40,879 nucleotides of DNA from an uncultured Clostridia bacterium (GCA_947630835.1 CANRIZ010000021.1:1-40879), one strand, 5' to 3'; counted from the stretch's first letter, positions 15,866-26,523 are shown. Notes: a model not told the origin generated them from the sequence alone. Made by a program: numbers and translations.

Positions 15866-18673
15866 ATGAAGGACGGCTTAACTGTTAATAAAGTAGCCTT
15901 AGGTAACCTCAAAACGAGAAAAAAGCAATACACCGTAATGATTATAGGCATTATACTTGCCATGATTTTCTCGTCGAGCTCAATACTCTTTGTTTCGTGT
16001 ATAAAGTCCTCCAACGACGAGCTTAAAAAAATCAAATTGGGCAGTCAGGACTATGTAATATCAAACGTAAACGACGATGATATTAACAGGTTAAAGCAGG
16101 ACTACGGGCTTAAAGATTATTACCCGTATGAAACGCTCGGCTATGCCTATAACGGCGAGGAAAAATTTGAAAAGGGCGTAAGCGTTGCAAAGCTTGACGA
16201 AAGCGCAAGGGATTGTTTTTATCTTTCGTTTGTAAGCGGAGGCTTTCCGCAGAACGAGGGCGAAATAGCAATAGAGGAGTCGGCGCTGTCGCTTATCAAC
16301 AAAGACGTCGGGCTCGGCGATAAAATAGAGCTTGATTTTATGGTTCAGGACGGCGGAAATTACCTTGAAAAGCCCATAAAAAAGGAATATAAGCTGGTCG
16401 GAATTGTAAACGACAAAAGAGCCAACGCCCTCGAAATATCGTCGGGTGACCCGTTGCAGGATCTTCAAAATTTCCCTGCGGCATATGTAAGCGAGGCGGA
16501 AAAAATCGAGCCCGGCGGAAAGGCGAGAACCGATATTTTCGTTTTCCAAAAAAACTTCGGCAAAAATGAATATGATAAATTGTTGCAGGCAAATGCGGAT
16601 ATAGAACATATTTATGTGATTTCCACAACATCTTATTATAGTTTAAACGGCGGATATTCTTCGGCGGAAAATACCGCTATAGTCGGCGCAATTTTTGCGT
16701 GCATTTTCCTTGTTGCTTCGAGCGTGGCTATAATTAATTCCTTTACGGCAAACTTAAACGACAGAAAAAAGCAGATAGGTATGCTTAGAACCGTAGGCGC
16801 AACACGCAGGCAGATAATAAATATCTACGGCAGAGAGGCTTTTATAATTGCGCTTGCCACAATGCCTGTCAGCATATTGATTTCATACCTTGCGCTGAAG
16901 CTCCTTACCGGGTTTATTAAAGATGTTTTTATCTTTTCGCCAAAGCCCTATATTATAGTCCTGTGCTGTGCCGTCAGTCTTTTGACCGTACTTCTTTCGG
17001 CGTTTATTCCGCTGCTCGGCGCTTCAAGGGTTTCGCCTATGCAGGCAATAAGGAATGTCGAGTACAGCTATAAGCTCAAAAAGCGTAAGATCAAATCAAG
17101 CAGGCAATTCAACAGCTCAAAGCTTATCGCAAAAAGAAGTCTTATCTTCAAAAGGGGCAGGGGTGCGGTGGTAAGCGTCCTGCTGATAGTCGTAATTTTG
17201 GCAAGCGGTTTCAGTACAAAAATCTTATACGCAATGTTTGGCGATAATTATGTCCAACCTTTCGATTATACAATAAGCGTTTTTAACAACGGTTATTATA
17301 CTAAAAATTATAATTTTGCCTCCGACGCAGGCTACAGCGAAAATGATAAGAGAGATATACTCTTAAATCCATATATCAAAGAAGCTTACGCCTCAAGAGG
17401 CATCTTTGCCTTAATAAACAAAAAGGAGCTTTCCGATTACGACAGGACCTTTTGCTATCAGGACGGCAATATTTCCGTATTTGACATTAATCATAACGAC
17501 GATTTACTCAGAAAGCTGACCAAGGAAAACTGCAACGAGCTTTTAGGCTCAAAATATACCGAAGATTATGAGGAGATAAAGAGCAGGTTCGGAATATCAA
17601 ACGAGCTTATGCCCGTATATCTCAACGGAATTGACAGCGGTTCGTTTGAGATATTTAAAAAATGGTTGGTAGACGGTAAAATAAATATGGATAAGCTGTT
17701 GTCGGGCGAGGAGGTTGTGCTTGTCGCTCCCCAAAAGTCGTGCTTTGTGGTATCCGAGCAAAATTTAAGTGGGAAAACCTATTACACCTACGGTGCAGGT
17801 GATTTTCAGAGCTTGCCGGCAAATGTCAATGTCCTGTTAAGCGGCGATATTGATTATGCCGTGGGCGATGAGCTTGATTTGTCGGTTTTCAGCACGGAAA
17901 AAAATCCCGATTCCGACGGTTACGGAAATATTCCTCTTCCCGACGACCTAAAAAAGACCGACAAAACGGTTAAAATTGGCGCAATATGCACAGTAGGCAC
18001 AGAAGCCGAAAACGGTGCGGATATTTATGAATATTTCCACTACACCGAAAGCGGTATTTACTTGTTCTGCTCAAACAATTTGATTGAGCAAATTTGCCCC
18101 GGCACAAGATATACCTACATCACCTTAAACGCCAATGGCGAAATAGACGACGATAAAGATGAAAAAATCGTAAAATTCCTTGAACAGCTCAATCCCGACA
18201 CAAGGTTTTCAGCGTATATAAGATCAAATTTTGAGCTTGAAAATGAGCAGAAAAACAATGAAGCTATTGCCTCAATAGTATATCTATCGGTTTTGGTTCT
18301 TTTCCTGTCAATCTGTTCAAGCCTTATAAACAATTCGCTTACGGCGCAGATAAGGGCGGAAAAACGGCAGATAGGCACGCTCAGAGCGGTCGGAGCTTCC
18401 ATGAGGGAAATTGTCCGCGCCTATATTTTGCAGCTGATTTCCATGCTTTCAAAGGGGACTGTAATAGGCTTTGCGGCGTATTGTGTCAGCAATTTTGTAT
18501 ATATAAAAGTTCAGGATAGGCTTTACGGCGTAAAAGAAGAGTTCGGATTTTACTCGCTTATACCGGCAGCTGTTTCGTGCCTTTTATTGTTCCTGATATG
18601 CTCGGTAAACCTCCTGTTTAAAATCAGAAAGGAAACCAAAAACAGCATTATCGACAATATAAGAGAACTGTAA
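15866..18673 (+). CDS. FtsX-like ABC transporter permease
   Basis: A 935-residue membrane protein built as a duplication. A membrane helix near 22-45 is followed by an extracytoplasmic domain (about 50-270) and an FtsX core of three helices (about 275-400, with DRKKQIGMLRTVGATRRQI). The pattern then repeats: a helix near 430-450, a large extracytoplasmic domain (about 460-785), and a second FtsX core (about 790-925, with AEKRQIGTLRAVGASMREI). The K-x-Q-I-G-x-L-R-x-V-G-A motif is the coupling segment of FtsX permeases. Two extracytoplasmic domains and about eight helices differ from BceB (ten helices, one loop domain), so this is not called BceB. It may export or extract a peptide or lipid-linked substrate, or sense one for the kinase. 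Confidence 0.9.
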   Translation: MKDGLTVNKVALGNLKTRKKQYTVMIIGIILAMIFSSSSILFVSCIKSSNDELKKIKLGSQDYVISNVNDDDINRLKQDYGLKDYYPYETLGYAYNGEEKFEKGVSVAKLDESARDCFYLSFVSGGFPQNEGEIAIEESALSLINKDVGLGDKIELDFMVQDGGNYLEKPIKKEYKLVGIVNDKRANALEISSGDPLQDLQNFPAAYVSEAEKIEPGGKARTDIFVFQKNFGKNEYDKLLQANADIEHIYVISTTSYYSLNGGYSSAENTAIVGAIFACIFLVASSVAIINSFTANLNDRKKQIGMLRTVGATRRQIINIYGREAFIIALATMPVSILISYLALKLLTGFIKDVFIFSPKPYIIVLCCAVSLLTVLLSAFIPLLGASRVSPMQAIRNVEYSYKLKKRKIKSSRQFNSSKLIAKRSLIFKRGRGAVVSVLLIVVILASGFSTKILYAMFGDNYVQPFDYTISVFNNGYYTKNYNFASDAGYSENDKRDILLNPYIKEAYASRGIFALINKKELSDYDRTFCYQDGNISVFDINHNDDLLRKLTKENCNELLGSKYTEDYEEIKSRFGISNELMPVYLNGIDSGSFEIFKKWLVDGKINMDKLLSGEEVVLVAPQKSCFVVSEQNLSGKTYYTYGAGDFQSLPANVNVLLSGDIDYAVGDELDLSVFSTEKNPDSDGYGNIPLPDDLKKTDKTVKIGAICTVGTEAENGADIYEYFHYTESGIYLFCSNNLIEQICPGTRYTYITLNANGEIDDDKDEKIVKFLEQLNPDTRFSAYIRSNFELENEQKNNEAIASIVYLSVLVLFLSICSSLINNSLTAQIRAEKRQIGTLRAVGASMREIVRAYILQLISMLSKGTVIGFAAYCVSNFVYIKVQDRLYGVKEEFGFYSLIPAAVSCLLLFLICSVNLLFKIRKETKNSIIDNIREL

Positions 18674-18685
18674 AGGGATGAAAAA

Positions 18686-19669
18686 ATGAAAAGGATTATT
18701 TCTTTATTATTGGCTTTAACTGCGGTAATGTGTTTGAATTTGCCCGCTTTTTCCGTTGACGCTACAATCACGCAAGCGGCAAAGGAACAAAATGAAAGCG
18801 CACGGCAAGCCGACGATATTTTGCAAGATCAATCCCAACCGAGGCTTATGGTTACGGGATACAAATTGGAGGGCGGAACGCTTAGCCCCTCAAAAAACGC
18901 CGTTATTGAAATTACTTTTAAAAATTTCAGCAAAACAAAATCGATTTACAACATAAAGCTTACTCTTTCGGACGAGAGCGGAGAAATACAAACTCAGGGC
19001 ATGCCGAGCAAATATGTTGAAAAAATCGAAGCGGATAAAGCATATGTTTGGAAAATAACACTTAAAGCCGCCAAGACCGCGCAAACAGGGGAGCATAAGC
19101 TTACCGTCAACGCCGAATTTGAGGATAAATATTATACTCCCTACGCTTCGTCCGATGTAATAGGCATAGACGTAAGACAATCCGTTAATCTCGATTTTGA
19201 CGGCGTTATGCTCCCGGCAAAGGTATCGCAGGGCGAAACGGCTACCGTAACGGCAAACCTTATGAATACAGGGAAAACCGATTTGAGAAACTGCAAGATA
19301 GCTTTTGACATAGAAGGGCTTGAAAGCGGAGGCGTATTGTTTATAGGCGAAATACCGGCGGGCGAAAGCAAGGACGGCAGCGCCAATTTAAGAGCTTCCG
19401 ACGACGTACTCGGCGAGGTAAAGGGCAAGGCGGCGGTTATATACGAGGACGCATACGGCGAAGAACACAGAAAAGAGGTTGAAATTTCCTCCTTGATAGA
19501 GAAAAAAGAGGAATATAAGGAGGAAAAGTCGCAGGAGAAAACGAAAAGCAACAGCCTTTGGTGGTTGTTTTTGCTTATAGGCGCGGCGGCGGGCGCAGGC
19601 GCAGGGTTTTCGATTACAACGGCGGTAAAGAATTACAAACAGCGCAAAGACGACGAATTAAGACTGTAA
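18686..19669 (+). CDS. secreted membrane-anchored CARDB / S-layer-like (COG1361-type) protein
   Basis: A 327-residue protein with a signal peptide (about 1-26), two Ig-like CARDB-type domains (about 52-155, and about 160-270 with ATVTANLMNTGKTDLRNCKIAF), a charged linker rich in Glu and Lys (about 270-288), and one C-terminal helix SLWWLFLLIGAAAGAGAG with a short basic tail. The bulk should lie outside, tethered to the membrane. It starts 12 bases after the permease stop and ends at a terminator, so it is the last gene of the ABC operon. By position and topology it may be the extracellular adaptor of the transporter, in the place that MacA-type subunits take elsewhere, although the fold is different. 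Confidence 0.8.
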   Translation: MKRIISLLLALTAVMCLNLPAFSVDATITQAAKEQNESARQADDILQDQSQPRLMVTGYKLEGGTLSPSKNAVIEITFKNFSKTKSIYNIKLTLSDESGEIQTQGMPSKYVEKIEADKAYVWKITLKAAKTAQTGEHKLTVNAEFEDKYYTPYASSDVIGIDVRQSVNLDFDGVMLPAKVSQGETATVTANLMNTGKTDLRNCKIAFDIEGLESGGVLFIGEIPAGESKDGSANLRASDDVLGEVKGKAAVIYEDAYGEEHRKEVEISSLIEKKEEYKEEKSQEKTKSNSLWWLFLLIGAAAGAGAGFSITTAVKNYKQRKDDELRL

Positions 19670-19688
19670 AGGCAAAAATAAAAATTTT

Positions 19689-19716
19689 AACCCTCGCTCG
19701 GCGGGGGTTATTTTTT
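19689..19716 (+). terminator. Rho-independent terminator of the ABC operon
   Basis: A 9-bp stem (AACCCTCGC with GCGGGGGTT, one wobble) and a 3-base loop are followed by ATTTTTT. It starts 19 bases after the stop codon. Confidence 0.9.
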
Positions 19717-19727
19717 AATAAATTTTC

Positions 19728-19756
19728 TTGAATGATAAAAATTTTTGTGATAAAAT
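19728..19756 (+). promoter_or_regulatory. promoter of the third giant dockerin gene
   Basis: TTGAAT (19728-19733), a 17-bp spacer and TAAAAT (19751-19756) lie directly after the ABC operon terminator and about 36 bases before the start codon. Confidence 0.65.
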
Positions 19757-19791
19757 GTATATAATTGTAACTTAAAAGGTGGAGTTGTTCT

Positions 19792-22700
19792 ATGAAAAAA
19801 AGCGTTGTAAGCGTTTTATTGTGCCTCGCTCTTGTTTTTTCAATCGTTTATCCGGGATTTACGGCTTTTGCCGCCGATATTACGCTTGATATAACAAACG
19901 GCGATGTATCCGTTACCGAGAGATTGGAGGTACAGGAGTACCGTTCCGTTCAGCTTGGGTATCAGCTTTCCGGGGACGCTCCCGAGGGCTCGTATGTTGA
20001 ATGGGAAAGCAACCTGCCTTTGCTCGCCGGTGTTGATAATACCGGTAATGTCACGGGCTATGATTACTCTAAGGCGGCGGTTATCCGGCTTTGGCTCGAT
20101 GAAGAGGTCCGCTCAATGCCCGTTGTCGGCGAGTCTATGGCAAATGCGATAGAGAGCGCCTTAGAATCAAGCGGTATAGATTTGGAAACCGCAAATACCG
20201 ATATGATAGTTGCGGTGGTTTCGGGTATAAGCCCCGATCTTGGCACAAGTCTTCGCAATATGCTTGACAATATGAACGTTAAAATTACGGCTACGCTTTA
20301 CAGCTCCGACGGAAGCGTTCTTGCCTCCGACGAGGTTGAGGTAGTTGTTACCCAGAGCGTTGTGGGCAATATTGCGCCTACAGGCGTACATATCACAAAT
20401 AAAAAGTCCGTTCCGAAAACCGTGGCTGTCGGCACAACCGTTCAGTTATACGGCGCATGTACTCCCGTGCGTTTAAAGCAGGGCATTAAATGGGCTATGG
20501 GCAGTTCTGCGCTTGACCGTAATTCATCAAATTACGCTTCTGTTTCCTCCGACGGACTTGTCAGCTTCACGGCTCCCGGTACGGCTACGGTAAGGGTAAA
20601 TCCGCAAAGCACGCTCTATGCCGCATTTTCCGATACCGTAACATTTACCGTTGTGGATCCCTCGGAGCTTCCCGTTACCGATTTCACAATTTCAGGCGAT
20701 ACAAGCGTTAACGAGGGCGAAACAACACAGCTTTCCATTGATAACCTTGACCCTCCCGGAGCATATACCGGCGATTTAACATGGCAATCGGACGATCCGC
20801 TTATCGCAACCGTTGACCAGCACGGCGTTGTTACCGGCTTGGACGGAGGCAGCGGACTTACATATTCAAAGAACGTTACCATAAAGGCGACTATCGGCGG
20901 CATAACCAAAGAGGTTACCGTTACAGTCAGAAGAAGTTTGCTGGGCAGTACGATTTCGGGCGTTGAAATAAACGGCTTAACTGCCGTAGGTATCAATAAT
21001 ACGGCGCAATATACGGCTGTGATTACTCCTTCGAGGTTGGATTCAAACCGTGACGTCGTTAAAGCCTGGGGCATAAAAGACCCCGTAAGCGGCGAAAAAC
21101 GCTACGCTTCCCCGGAGGCCGAGGCTTCAACCGATATTGCAAAAATAGACAACGACGGTAAGCTCACAGGTCTTTCAAGCGGTACCGCCACTGTTTTTGT
21201 TGACGCCACCTATAACGGCACTACCGTTACGGGTGAATACAGCGTTTTGATAGGCAATGCAATTACCGATTTCTCCATATCAGGCACGGCGACCGTGACG
21301 GAGGGCAATACCGTACAGCTTTCTATTACCGGCATTTCGCCCGAGGATTACGACCCCGCTTTGCTCAATACCGTTGTTTGGAAGGTCGAGGATTCGACTG
21401 TCGCTTCCATTGACCAAACGGGCTTGGCAAAAGGACTTGACGGCGGTTCGGGTGGTCTGCTTACAACTACAAGCCGCACCACGACGGTTACCGCAACCAT
21501 AGGCGGCATTACAAGGCAGTTCACCTTAACCGTACAAAGCAGAAGGGGACTTAACACCTACACGGGCGGTGAAATTGTCGGTCCCGACGCGGTAGTAGTG
21601 GATTTCCCATATACTTATACATCTAAGCATACGCCCGAAAGAATGGGCGTAGGACGGCAGTTCTGGGGCGTTGAGTCCGACGACGGAAGCGCTCCGTGGA
21701 CTTCAGATAACAGATATAACGGCGGCGGAAACACAGAAAACAGCTTTGTATCCGTCGATGAAGGCGCCGGAACTGTATCGGGTAAGCAGGCGGGCAGAAC
21801 GACGCTTTGGACTTATATGGCGAATAACGGCACGCCTTTGCTTACCAACAGCTCCCAAGATGTTACAAGGACTATTGATGTTGTTGAACTTACTCCGAAA
21901 AGCATTACCTTGACTCAGCCTTCAAAATACGAATACCTTGAGGGCGACAGCGAGCTTGATTTAGAGGGCTTGGAGGTTAAGCTCACCTATGACCGTGACG
22001 AGCTTGCCAAGTATTATCCCGAGGCTTCGGGGTATTCCGAGGAGCAGCTTACCGTCAGCGTAAACGATTATAAGGTTAGCGAGATAAATCCGAATTCGCT
22101 CGACAACGAACAGTATATTGTTGTTACCGTTACAAGAGCCGGTAAGGATATGCGCGCGATTTTCCCGATTTTGGTTAAATCCAAGCAGGTAGAATCAATA
22201 CAAATTACAAATCCCCCGAGGTATAAATATCTTGAGGGCGAAACCGAGCTTGACCTTGAAGGGCTTACCGTTTTGGCGAATTACAGTAACGCTCCGAGCG
22301 AGGAAGTTACCGGCTACAGCGTAAAAATGGGCGATTTTGACCCCGAAAAATTTAATGTTGAGCAGAATATAACCGTTACATACACTCATGCGGGTAAGAG
22401 CGCTTCGGCTACATTCCCCGTAATAGTTTACGGCATACCCGTAGTGTCTGTATCCACAGGCGAATATGAGGGCGGCTGGACGAACGGCCCCGTAACCTTT
22501 AATTTAAGCAGTACAAACGAGCTTGACGGCGTAACTTATTCTTATAAAACGGATTCAAACCCCGAGTGGACGGAGCTTGATTCAAATACCCTTACGGTTG
22601 ACGGGAATATTGACGAAACCTATTATTTCAAGGCTGTCAACAGCGAGGGAATAGAGAGCGCCGAAACAGAGGGCTATACGGTAAAAACAGATAATATCGT

Positions 22701-25700
22701 ACCCGAATTTGAACTCACAGCAGAGAAAGACGAAATTACAAACAGCTCGTACGATGTGCTGATAAATATTGAAAAAATCGGCGCTTCGGGCGTTAAGTCG
22801 ATAACCTTAAACGGCGATGACGACATAAGCGATAAGGACAGATTTACCGTCGACAAAAACGGAGAATATACCGTTAAAGTCACCTCGGAGAGCGGACTTT
22901 CCTGCGAAAAAACCATAGAAATCAAAAACATAGATAAGGAAAACCCCAAGGTAACCTCCATTGAGCTTGAGCAGAAGAATATCGGCGGATTTGCAAGGCT
23001 TGTTAACGAGCTTACCTTCGGCAGATTCTTTAAAGAGGCGATTGTCGCCACAATTACCGCAGAGGATACGGGCGTAGCGGGAATTGACAAAATCGAATAC
23101 AGATTCCTTAACGAAAGCGGCGAGCCGATAGGCGACTGGGAGCAGTACAACGCTCTTTCAAAGCCGCAGCAGGATCCCAACTTTAAGGGTTATATCGAGG
23201 CAAGGGCAACGGATAAGGCCACGAATGTTTCCGACAGTCTGCGTTCCGACGGCTATGTTATCGACGCCGATATGCCAACCGACGTTTCGGTTACCGCCTC
23301 TGCGCAGGACGGTGAATATACAAACGGTTCGTGGACTTCCGAGGACGTTGCTTTAAAGCTTTCATCGAGCGCATTTTCGGGAATTTATAAATATTACTAC
23401 AGATTAAACGGCGGCGATTGGACCGAGATGGAGTCCGATACCATTACCGTAACCGAACACGGCGTAAGTAATTATGAGTTTAAAGCCGTTTCGTATTCGG
23501 ATATCGAAAGCAATATTACCGAATTTACGGTAAAAATCGACAAGATCGTTCCCGTAATACGAGTTGATTTCGAGGGTATGTTCGGACGTTGGACTTCAGA
23601 CGACATTAAGTTTTCGTTCTCATTGCTTGAAGAAGCAATTTCCGGCGTTACATATTACTACAGCACCGGTGACGGTTGGCATGAGATTGAGTCGGGCGAC
23701 CAAATGCTTATCAACGAAAGCACAAACGCTTCCTATGTGTTTAAGGCGGTAAACGGGGCAGGTATTGAAAGTAATCCCTCCGACAGTTACAAGGTAATGA
23801 TTGATAAGGTTAAACCCTCCGTTAGCTTTACGCCGTCGGTAACGGGCGATACCACTAGACCATACGACGTCGGCTTTGAAATTACAAGCGGCGAAACGGG
23901 CGTTAAGAGCGTAACGGTAAACGGCGAGGACTATACCGATAAGGATAAAATTACCGTTAGCGAAAATGGTAAATATATCTTCGTAATAATCGGTAATAAC
24001 GGGCTTACCGCCACCGAGGTTTTGGAAATAAACAATTTCGTTGCGCTCAAATTAAATGTTGACAGCATTTCGTTTGCGGGCAAAGCTTCGGGCGGAAGCT
24101 CCAACGAAACAGACGAGGAATACGGAAAATATTTCAACGAAAACGCCGTAATTTCAATTACAGCCTCCTGTAACGACGGCGACATAAGCAAAATCGAGTA
24201 TAAAACCGTGACTTGGGATTCAATCGAATCCGAATGGAAAGAGTATAACGACTCGCAAAAGCCCGAAATTGAATCGCAGTTCAGAGGTTGCGTTCAGGCA
24301 AAGGCAACGGACGAATACGGCCGTGTTTCCGAAATTTTCATAAGCGACGGCATAACCGTTGACGCTTCCAAGCCCACGGCTCCCGAAATAACCGCGGTTT
24401 CAAAGAATGAAGCATATAACGGCGAATGGACTAACGAATACGTTAAGGTTTCTCTTGAGTCGGAAGCGTTTTCGGGAATTGATGCTTATTATATGAGCGT
24501 TGACGCAAACGAATTTGTAAAAATAGGCTCAAATGAAATTACCGTAACCGACGAGGGCGAGCATACATATGAATTCAAGGCGGTTTCCAAGTCGGGTACG
24601 GAGAGCGAATATTCTGTTTTAAAAACAAAAATCGAAACGGTAAAACCGTCAGTGTTTGTAAGCGTTGAAGGCACTGTAGGCGAGGTTACGGATAAAGCCG
24701 TTGTATTTACTTTAAGCTCAAACGCCGTTTCAAACGTCGAATATTACTATAATAACGGCGGCGATTGGCAAAAGCTTGACGGTAATATATTGAACGTTGA
24801 CGAGAATTGCGACGCGCAGTACAGCTTTAAGGCGGTTAACGAAGCCGGAAGCGAGAGCGCCGTAAGTCCCTCATATCATATTATTATCGACAAGGGACAT
24901 TCTTTTGTTGAAAAGAAGCCTATTTTAAACGTAAGCGTAAACGGCGTTTTGGAAAGATTTACGGCAAACGAAGTAAGCTTTACTTTAAGCTCTTTGGAAT
25001 ATGAGGGCGAAGTAACTTACTATTACAGCGACGGCGGAGAATGGCAAGAAATTAACGGCGATACCTTTACGGCGAAAGAGGACGGCATACGCGCATATAA
25101 GTTCAAAGCCGTTGATTCTAAAAATACAGAAAGCCTTGAAAGCGCGCAATACAAGGTAATGATAGATACCTCCGCGCCCGAAGTAAGCGCAAGGCTCGAT
25201 AACGAAAACTATACAAACGAAGCGGTTAACGCTATTGTCGAGGCTTCTGCGGGTATATCGGGAATTACGAGCATTACCGTCGGCAGGCAGGATATTACCT
25301 CCGAAAAGAAATTTACCGTTAGCGAAAACGGAAAATATACGATTGTCGTAACCGCAGGAAACGGTCTTACAAGCTCCTTTGCGCTTGAAGTAAGCAATCT
25401 TGACTTTTACGCTCCGCAGATAAGCAAAATAGACCTCGAACACAAAAACGGCGGCGGATTTGCAAAATTCATCAACAATATTACTTTCGGTCTGTTCTTT
25501 AACGAGGAAACCGAAATAACCGTTGAAGCCGTTGATAACGGGACTTCGGGAGTAAAAGAGATTACCTACAGACTCCTCGACGAAAACAAAGAGCCTGTAA
25601 GCGAATATGAGGTTTACGACGAAAACGGCAAGCCGAGCGTTGACGGCAGCTTTAAGGGTTACGTTGAAGCGTTTGCAAGCGACAATGCGGGCAACGCTTC

Positions 25701-26523
25701 CGAAAACGTAATTTCCTCCGGCTTTGTTTTGGATAAAGAAGCGCCGAGCGAAATCACGCTTGACGCCGTATGCGGCGGCGCAGAATACAACGGCGAATAT
25801 ACTGCCGGAGAAATAACCTTAACTCCGAGCGCAACGGCGTTTTCGGGAATAGGCAGCTATATGTACAGCGTTGACGGCGGCGAATGGATTGTAATGTCGG
25901 GCGAAAGCATAAGCGCGGCGAACGGAGAACACAGCTACAGCTTTAAGGCAATTTCAAATTCAAATATCGAGAGCGAAACCGTTTCAATAGTTACAAAAAG
26001 AGAAACCGGCAAGCCCGTTTTGAGCGTATCCGTCGGAGGAACGACAGGCGAGTATACCCGCGAAAACGTAGTTTTCACTCTTAACGCGACAAACGGAAAT
26101 TCGGGCTTGACCTATTACTACGATAACGGCAGCGGCTGGGTAGAAATGGACGGCAACGTGCTTGTTGTATCGGAAAATACAAACGCTCAATACAGGTTCA
26201 AATGCGTAAACGGCGTTGGCGGCGATAGCGATATGTCGGAAAGCTTTGACGTAATGATTGAAAAATCAACCGTTGAGGAAGAACCTGATTATTCCGGCAT
26301 AAAAATCGCCGATGTAAATGTAGACGGCAAGATAACCATTGTTGACGCAAAATTCCTTTTGCAGTACCTTACAGAGGAAAAACAGCTTGATAAAAAGCAG
26401 CAGCGGGCTGCCGATATCAACGGCGACGGTATAGTATCGTTGGCAGATGTAAAGCGTATTTTGCAGATAGTTGCGGGCTTGAGAGATCCCGATACGTTTG
26501 AAATGATAGGCGAACAGCCGTAA
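19792..26523 (+). CDS. giant secreted Ig-like repeat protein with C-terminal dockerin
   Basis: A 2243-residue exported protein. Residues 1-28 are a signal peptide (cleavage near FAA-DIT). About 195-640 holds BIG2-type Ig-like domains (PTGVHITNKKSV, VTDFTISGDTSVNEGETTQL, ITDFSISGTATVTEGNTVQL). About 700-880 holds two group-3 bacterial Ig-like domains, each with KYxYLEGxxELDLEGL. From 884 to about 2155 there are 14 Ig-like units of three kinds in the order ABCA-ABCA-A-ABCA-A. The dockerin is at about 2167-2230 with calcium loops DVNVDGKITIVD and DINGDGIVSLAD. No catalytic motif was found, so adhesion, spacing or scaffold display is the likely role. The start follows GGTGGAG. Both a promoter and a terminator bracket this gene alone. 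Confidence 0.87.
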   Translation: MKKSVVSVLLCLALVFSIVYPGFTAFAADITLDITNGDVSVTERLEVQEYRSVQLGYQLSGDAPEGSYVEWESNLPLLAGVDNTGNVTGYDYSKAAVIRLWLDEEVRSMPVVGESMANAIESALESSGIDLETANTDMIVAVVSGISPDLGTSLRNMLDNMNVKITATLYSSDGSVLASDEVEVVVTQSVVGNIAPTGVHITNKKSVPKTVAVGTTVQLYGACTPVRLKQGIKWAMGSSALDRNSSNYASVSSDGLVSFTAPGTATVRVNPQSTLYAAFSDTVTFTVVDPSELPVTDFTISGDTSVNEGETTQLSIDNLDPPGAYTGDLTWQSDDPLIATVDQHGVVTGLDGGSGLTYSKNVTIKATIGGITKEVTVTVRRSLLGSTISGVEINGLTAVGINNTAQYTAVITPSRLDSNRDVVKAWGIKDPVSGEKRYASPEAEASTDIAKIDNDGKLTGLSSGTATVFVDATYNGTTVTGEYSVLIGNAITDFSISGTATVTEGNTVQLSITGISPEDYDPALLNTVVWKVEDSTVASIDQTGLAKGLDGGSGGLLTTTSRTTTVTATIGGITRQFTLTVQSRRGLNTYTGGEIVGPDAVVVDFPYTYTSKHTPERMGVGRQFWGVESDDGSAPWTSDNRYNGGGNTENSFVSVDEGAGTVSGKQAGRTTLWTYMANNGTPLLTNSSQDVTRTIDVVELTPKSITLTQPSKYEYLEGDSELDLEGLEVKLTYDRDELAKYYPEASGYSEEQLTVSVNDYKVSEINPNSLDNEQYIVVTVTRAGKDMRAIFPILVKSKQVESIQITNPPRYKYLEGETELDLEGLTVLANYSNAPSEEVTGYSVKMGDFDPEKFNVEQNITVTYTHAGKSASATFPVIVYGIPVVSVSTGEYEGGWTNGPVTFNLSSTNELDGVTYSYKTDSNPEWTELDSNTLTVDGNIDETYYFKAVNSEGIESAETEGYTVKTDNIVPEFELTAEKDEITNSSYDVLINIEKIGASGVKSITLNGDDDISDKDRFTVDKNGEYTVKVTSESGLSCEKTIEIKNIDKENPKVTSIELEQKNIGGFARLVNELTFGRFFKEAIVATITAEDTGVAGIDKIEYRFLNESGEPIGDWEQYNALSKPQQDPNFKGYIEARATDKATNVSDSLRSDGYVIDADMPTDVSVTASAQDGEYTNGSWTSEDVALKLSSSAFSGIYKYYYRLNGGDWTEMESDTITVTEHGVSNYEFKAVSYSDIESNITEFTVKIDKIVPVIRVDFEGMFGRWTSDDIKFSFSLLEEAISGVTYYYSTGDGWHEIESGDQMLINESTNASYVFKAVNGAGIESNPSDSYKVMIDKVKPSVSFTPSVTGDTTRPYDVGFEITSGETGVKSVTVNGEDYTDKDKITVSENGKYIFVIIGNNGLTATEVLEINNFVALKLNVDSISFAGKASGGSSNETDEEYGKYFNENAVISITASCNDGDISKIEYKTVTWDSIESEWKEYNDSQKPEIESQFRGCVQAKATDEYGRVSEIFISDGITVDASKPTAPEITAVSKNEAYNGEWTNEYVKVSLESEAFSGIDAYYMSVDANEFVKIGSNEITVTDEGEHTYEFKAVSKSGTESEYSVLKTKIETVKPSVFVSVEGTVGEVTDKAVVFTLSSNAVSNVEYYYNNGGDWQKLDGNILNVDENCDAQYSFKAVNEAGSESAVSPSYHIIIDKGHSFVEKKPILNVSVNGVLERFTANEVSFTLSSLEYEGEVTYYYSDGGEWQEINGDTFTAKEDGIRAYKFKAVDSKNTESLESAQYKVMIDTSAPEVSARLDNENYTNEAVNAIVEASAGISGITSITVGRQDITSEKKFTVSENGKYTIVVTAGNGLTSSFALEVSNLDFYAPQISKIDLEHKNGGGFAKFINNITFGLFFNEETEITVEAVDNGTSGVKEITYRLLDENKEPVSEYEVYDENGKPSVDGSFKGYVEAFASDNAGNASENVISSGFVLDKEAPSEITLDAVCGGAEYNGEYTAGEITLTPSATAFSGIGSYMYSVDGGEWIVMSGESISAANGEHSYSFKAISNSNIESETVSIVTKRETGKPVLSVSVGGTTGEYTRENVVFTLNATNGNSGLTYYYDNGSGWVEMDGNVLVVSENTNAQYRFKCVNGVGGDSDMSESFDVMIEKSTVEEEPDYSGIKIADVNVDGKITIVDAKFLLQYLTEEKQLDKKQQRAADINGDGIVSLADVKRILQIVAGLRDPDTFEMIGEQP
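22441..26259 (+). repeat. higher-order Ig-like repeat array (A-B-C-A supermodules)
   Basis: Units by residue of the third dockerin protein: A1 884, B1 967, C1 1048, A2 1158, A3 1250, B2 1338, C2 1416, A4 1524, A5 1615, A6 1700, B3 1792, C3 1871, A7 1981, A8 2071. A units share a W-T-x-x-x-V-x-F-x-L segment and end in FKAVxxxGxES; B units share GVKSITVNG and FTVSENGKYT; C units share GGFAR/GGFAK, TFGRFF/TFGLFF and FKGYVEA. Each is about 80-110 residues. C2 has lost the TFG-FF segment. Confidence 0.75.

Noticed and set aside
15177-18673. Naming the ABC transporter BceAB (bacitracin type).
   Set aside because: The permease has two large outer domains and about eight helices with two FtsX cores, and is much longer than BceB; only the neighbouring two-component system and operator recall Bce modules.
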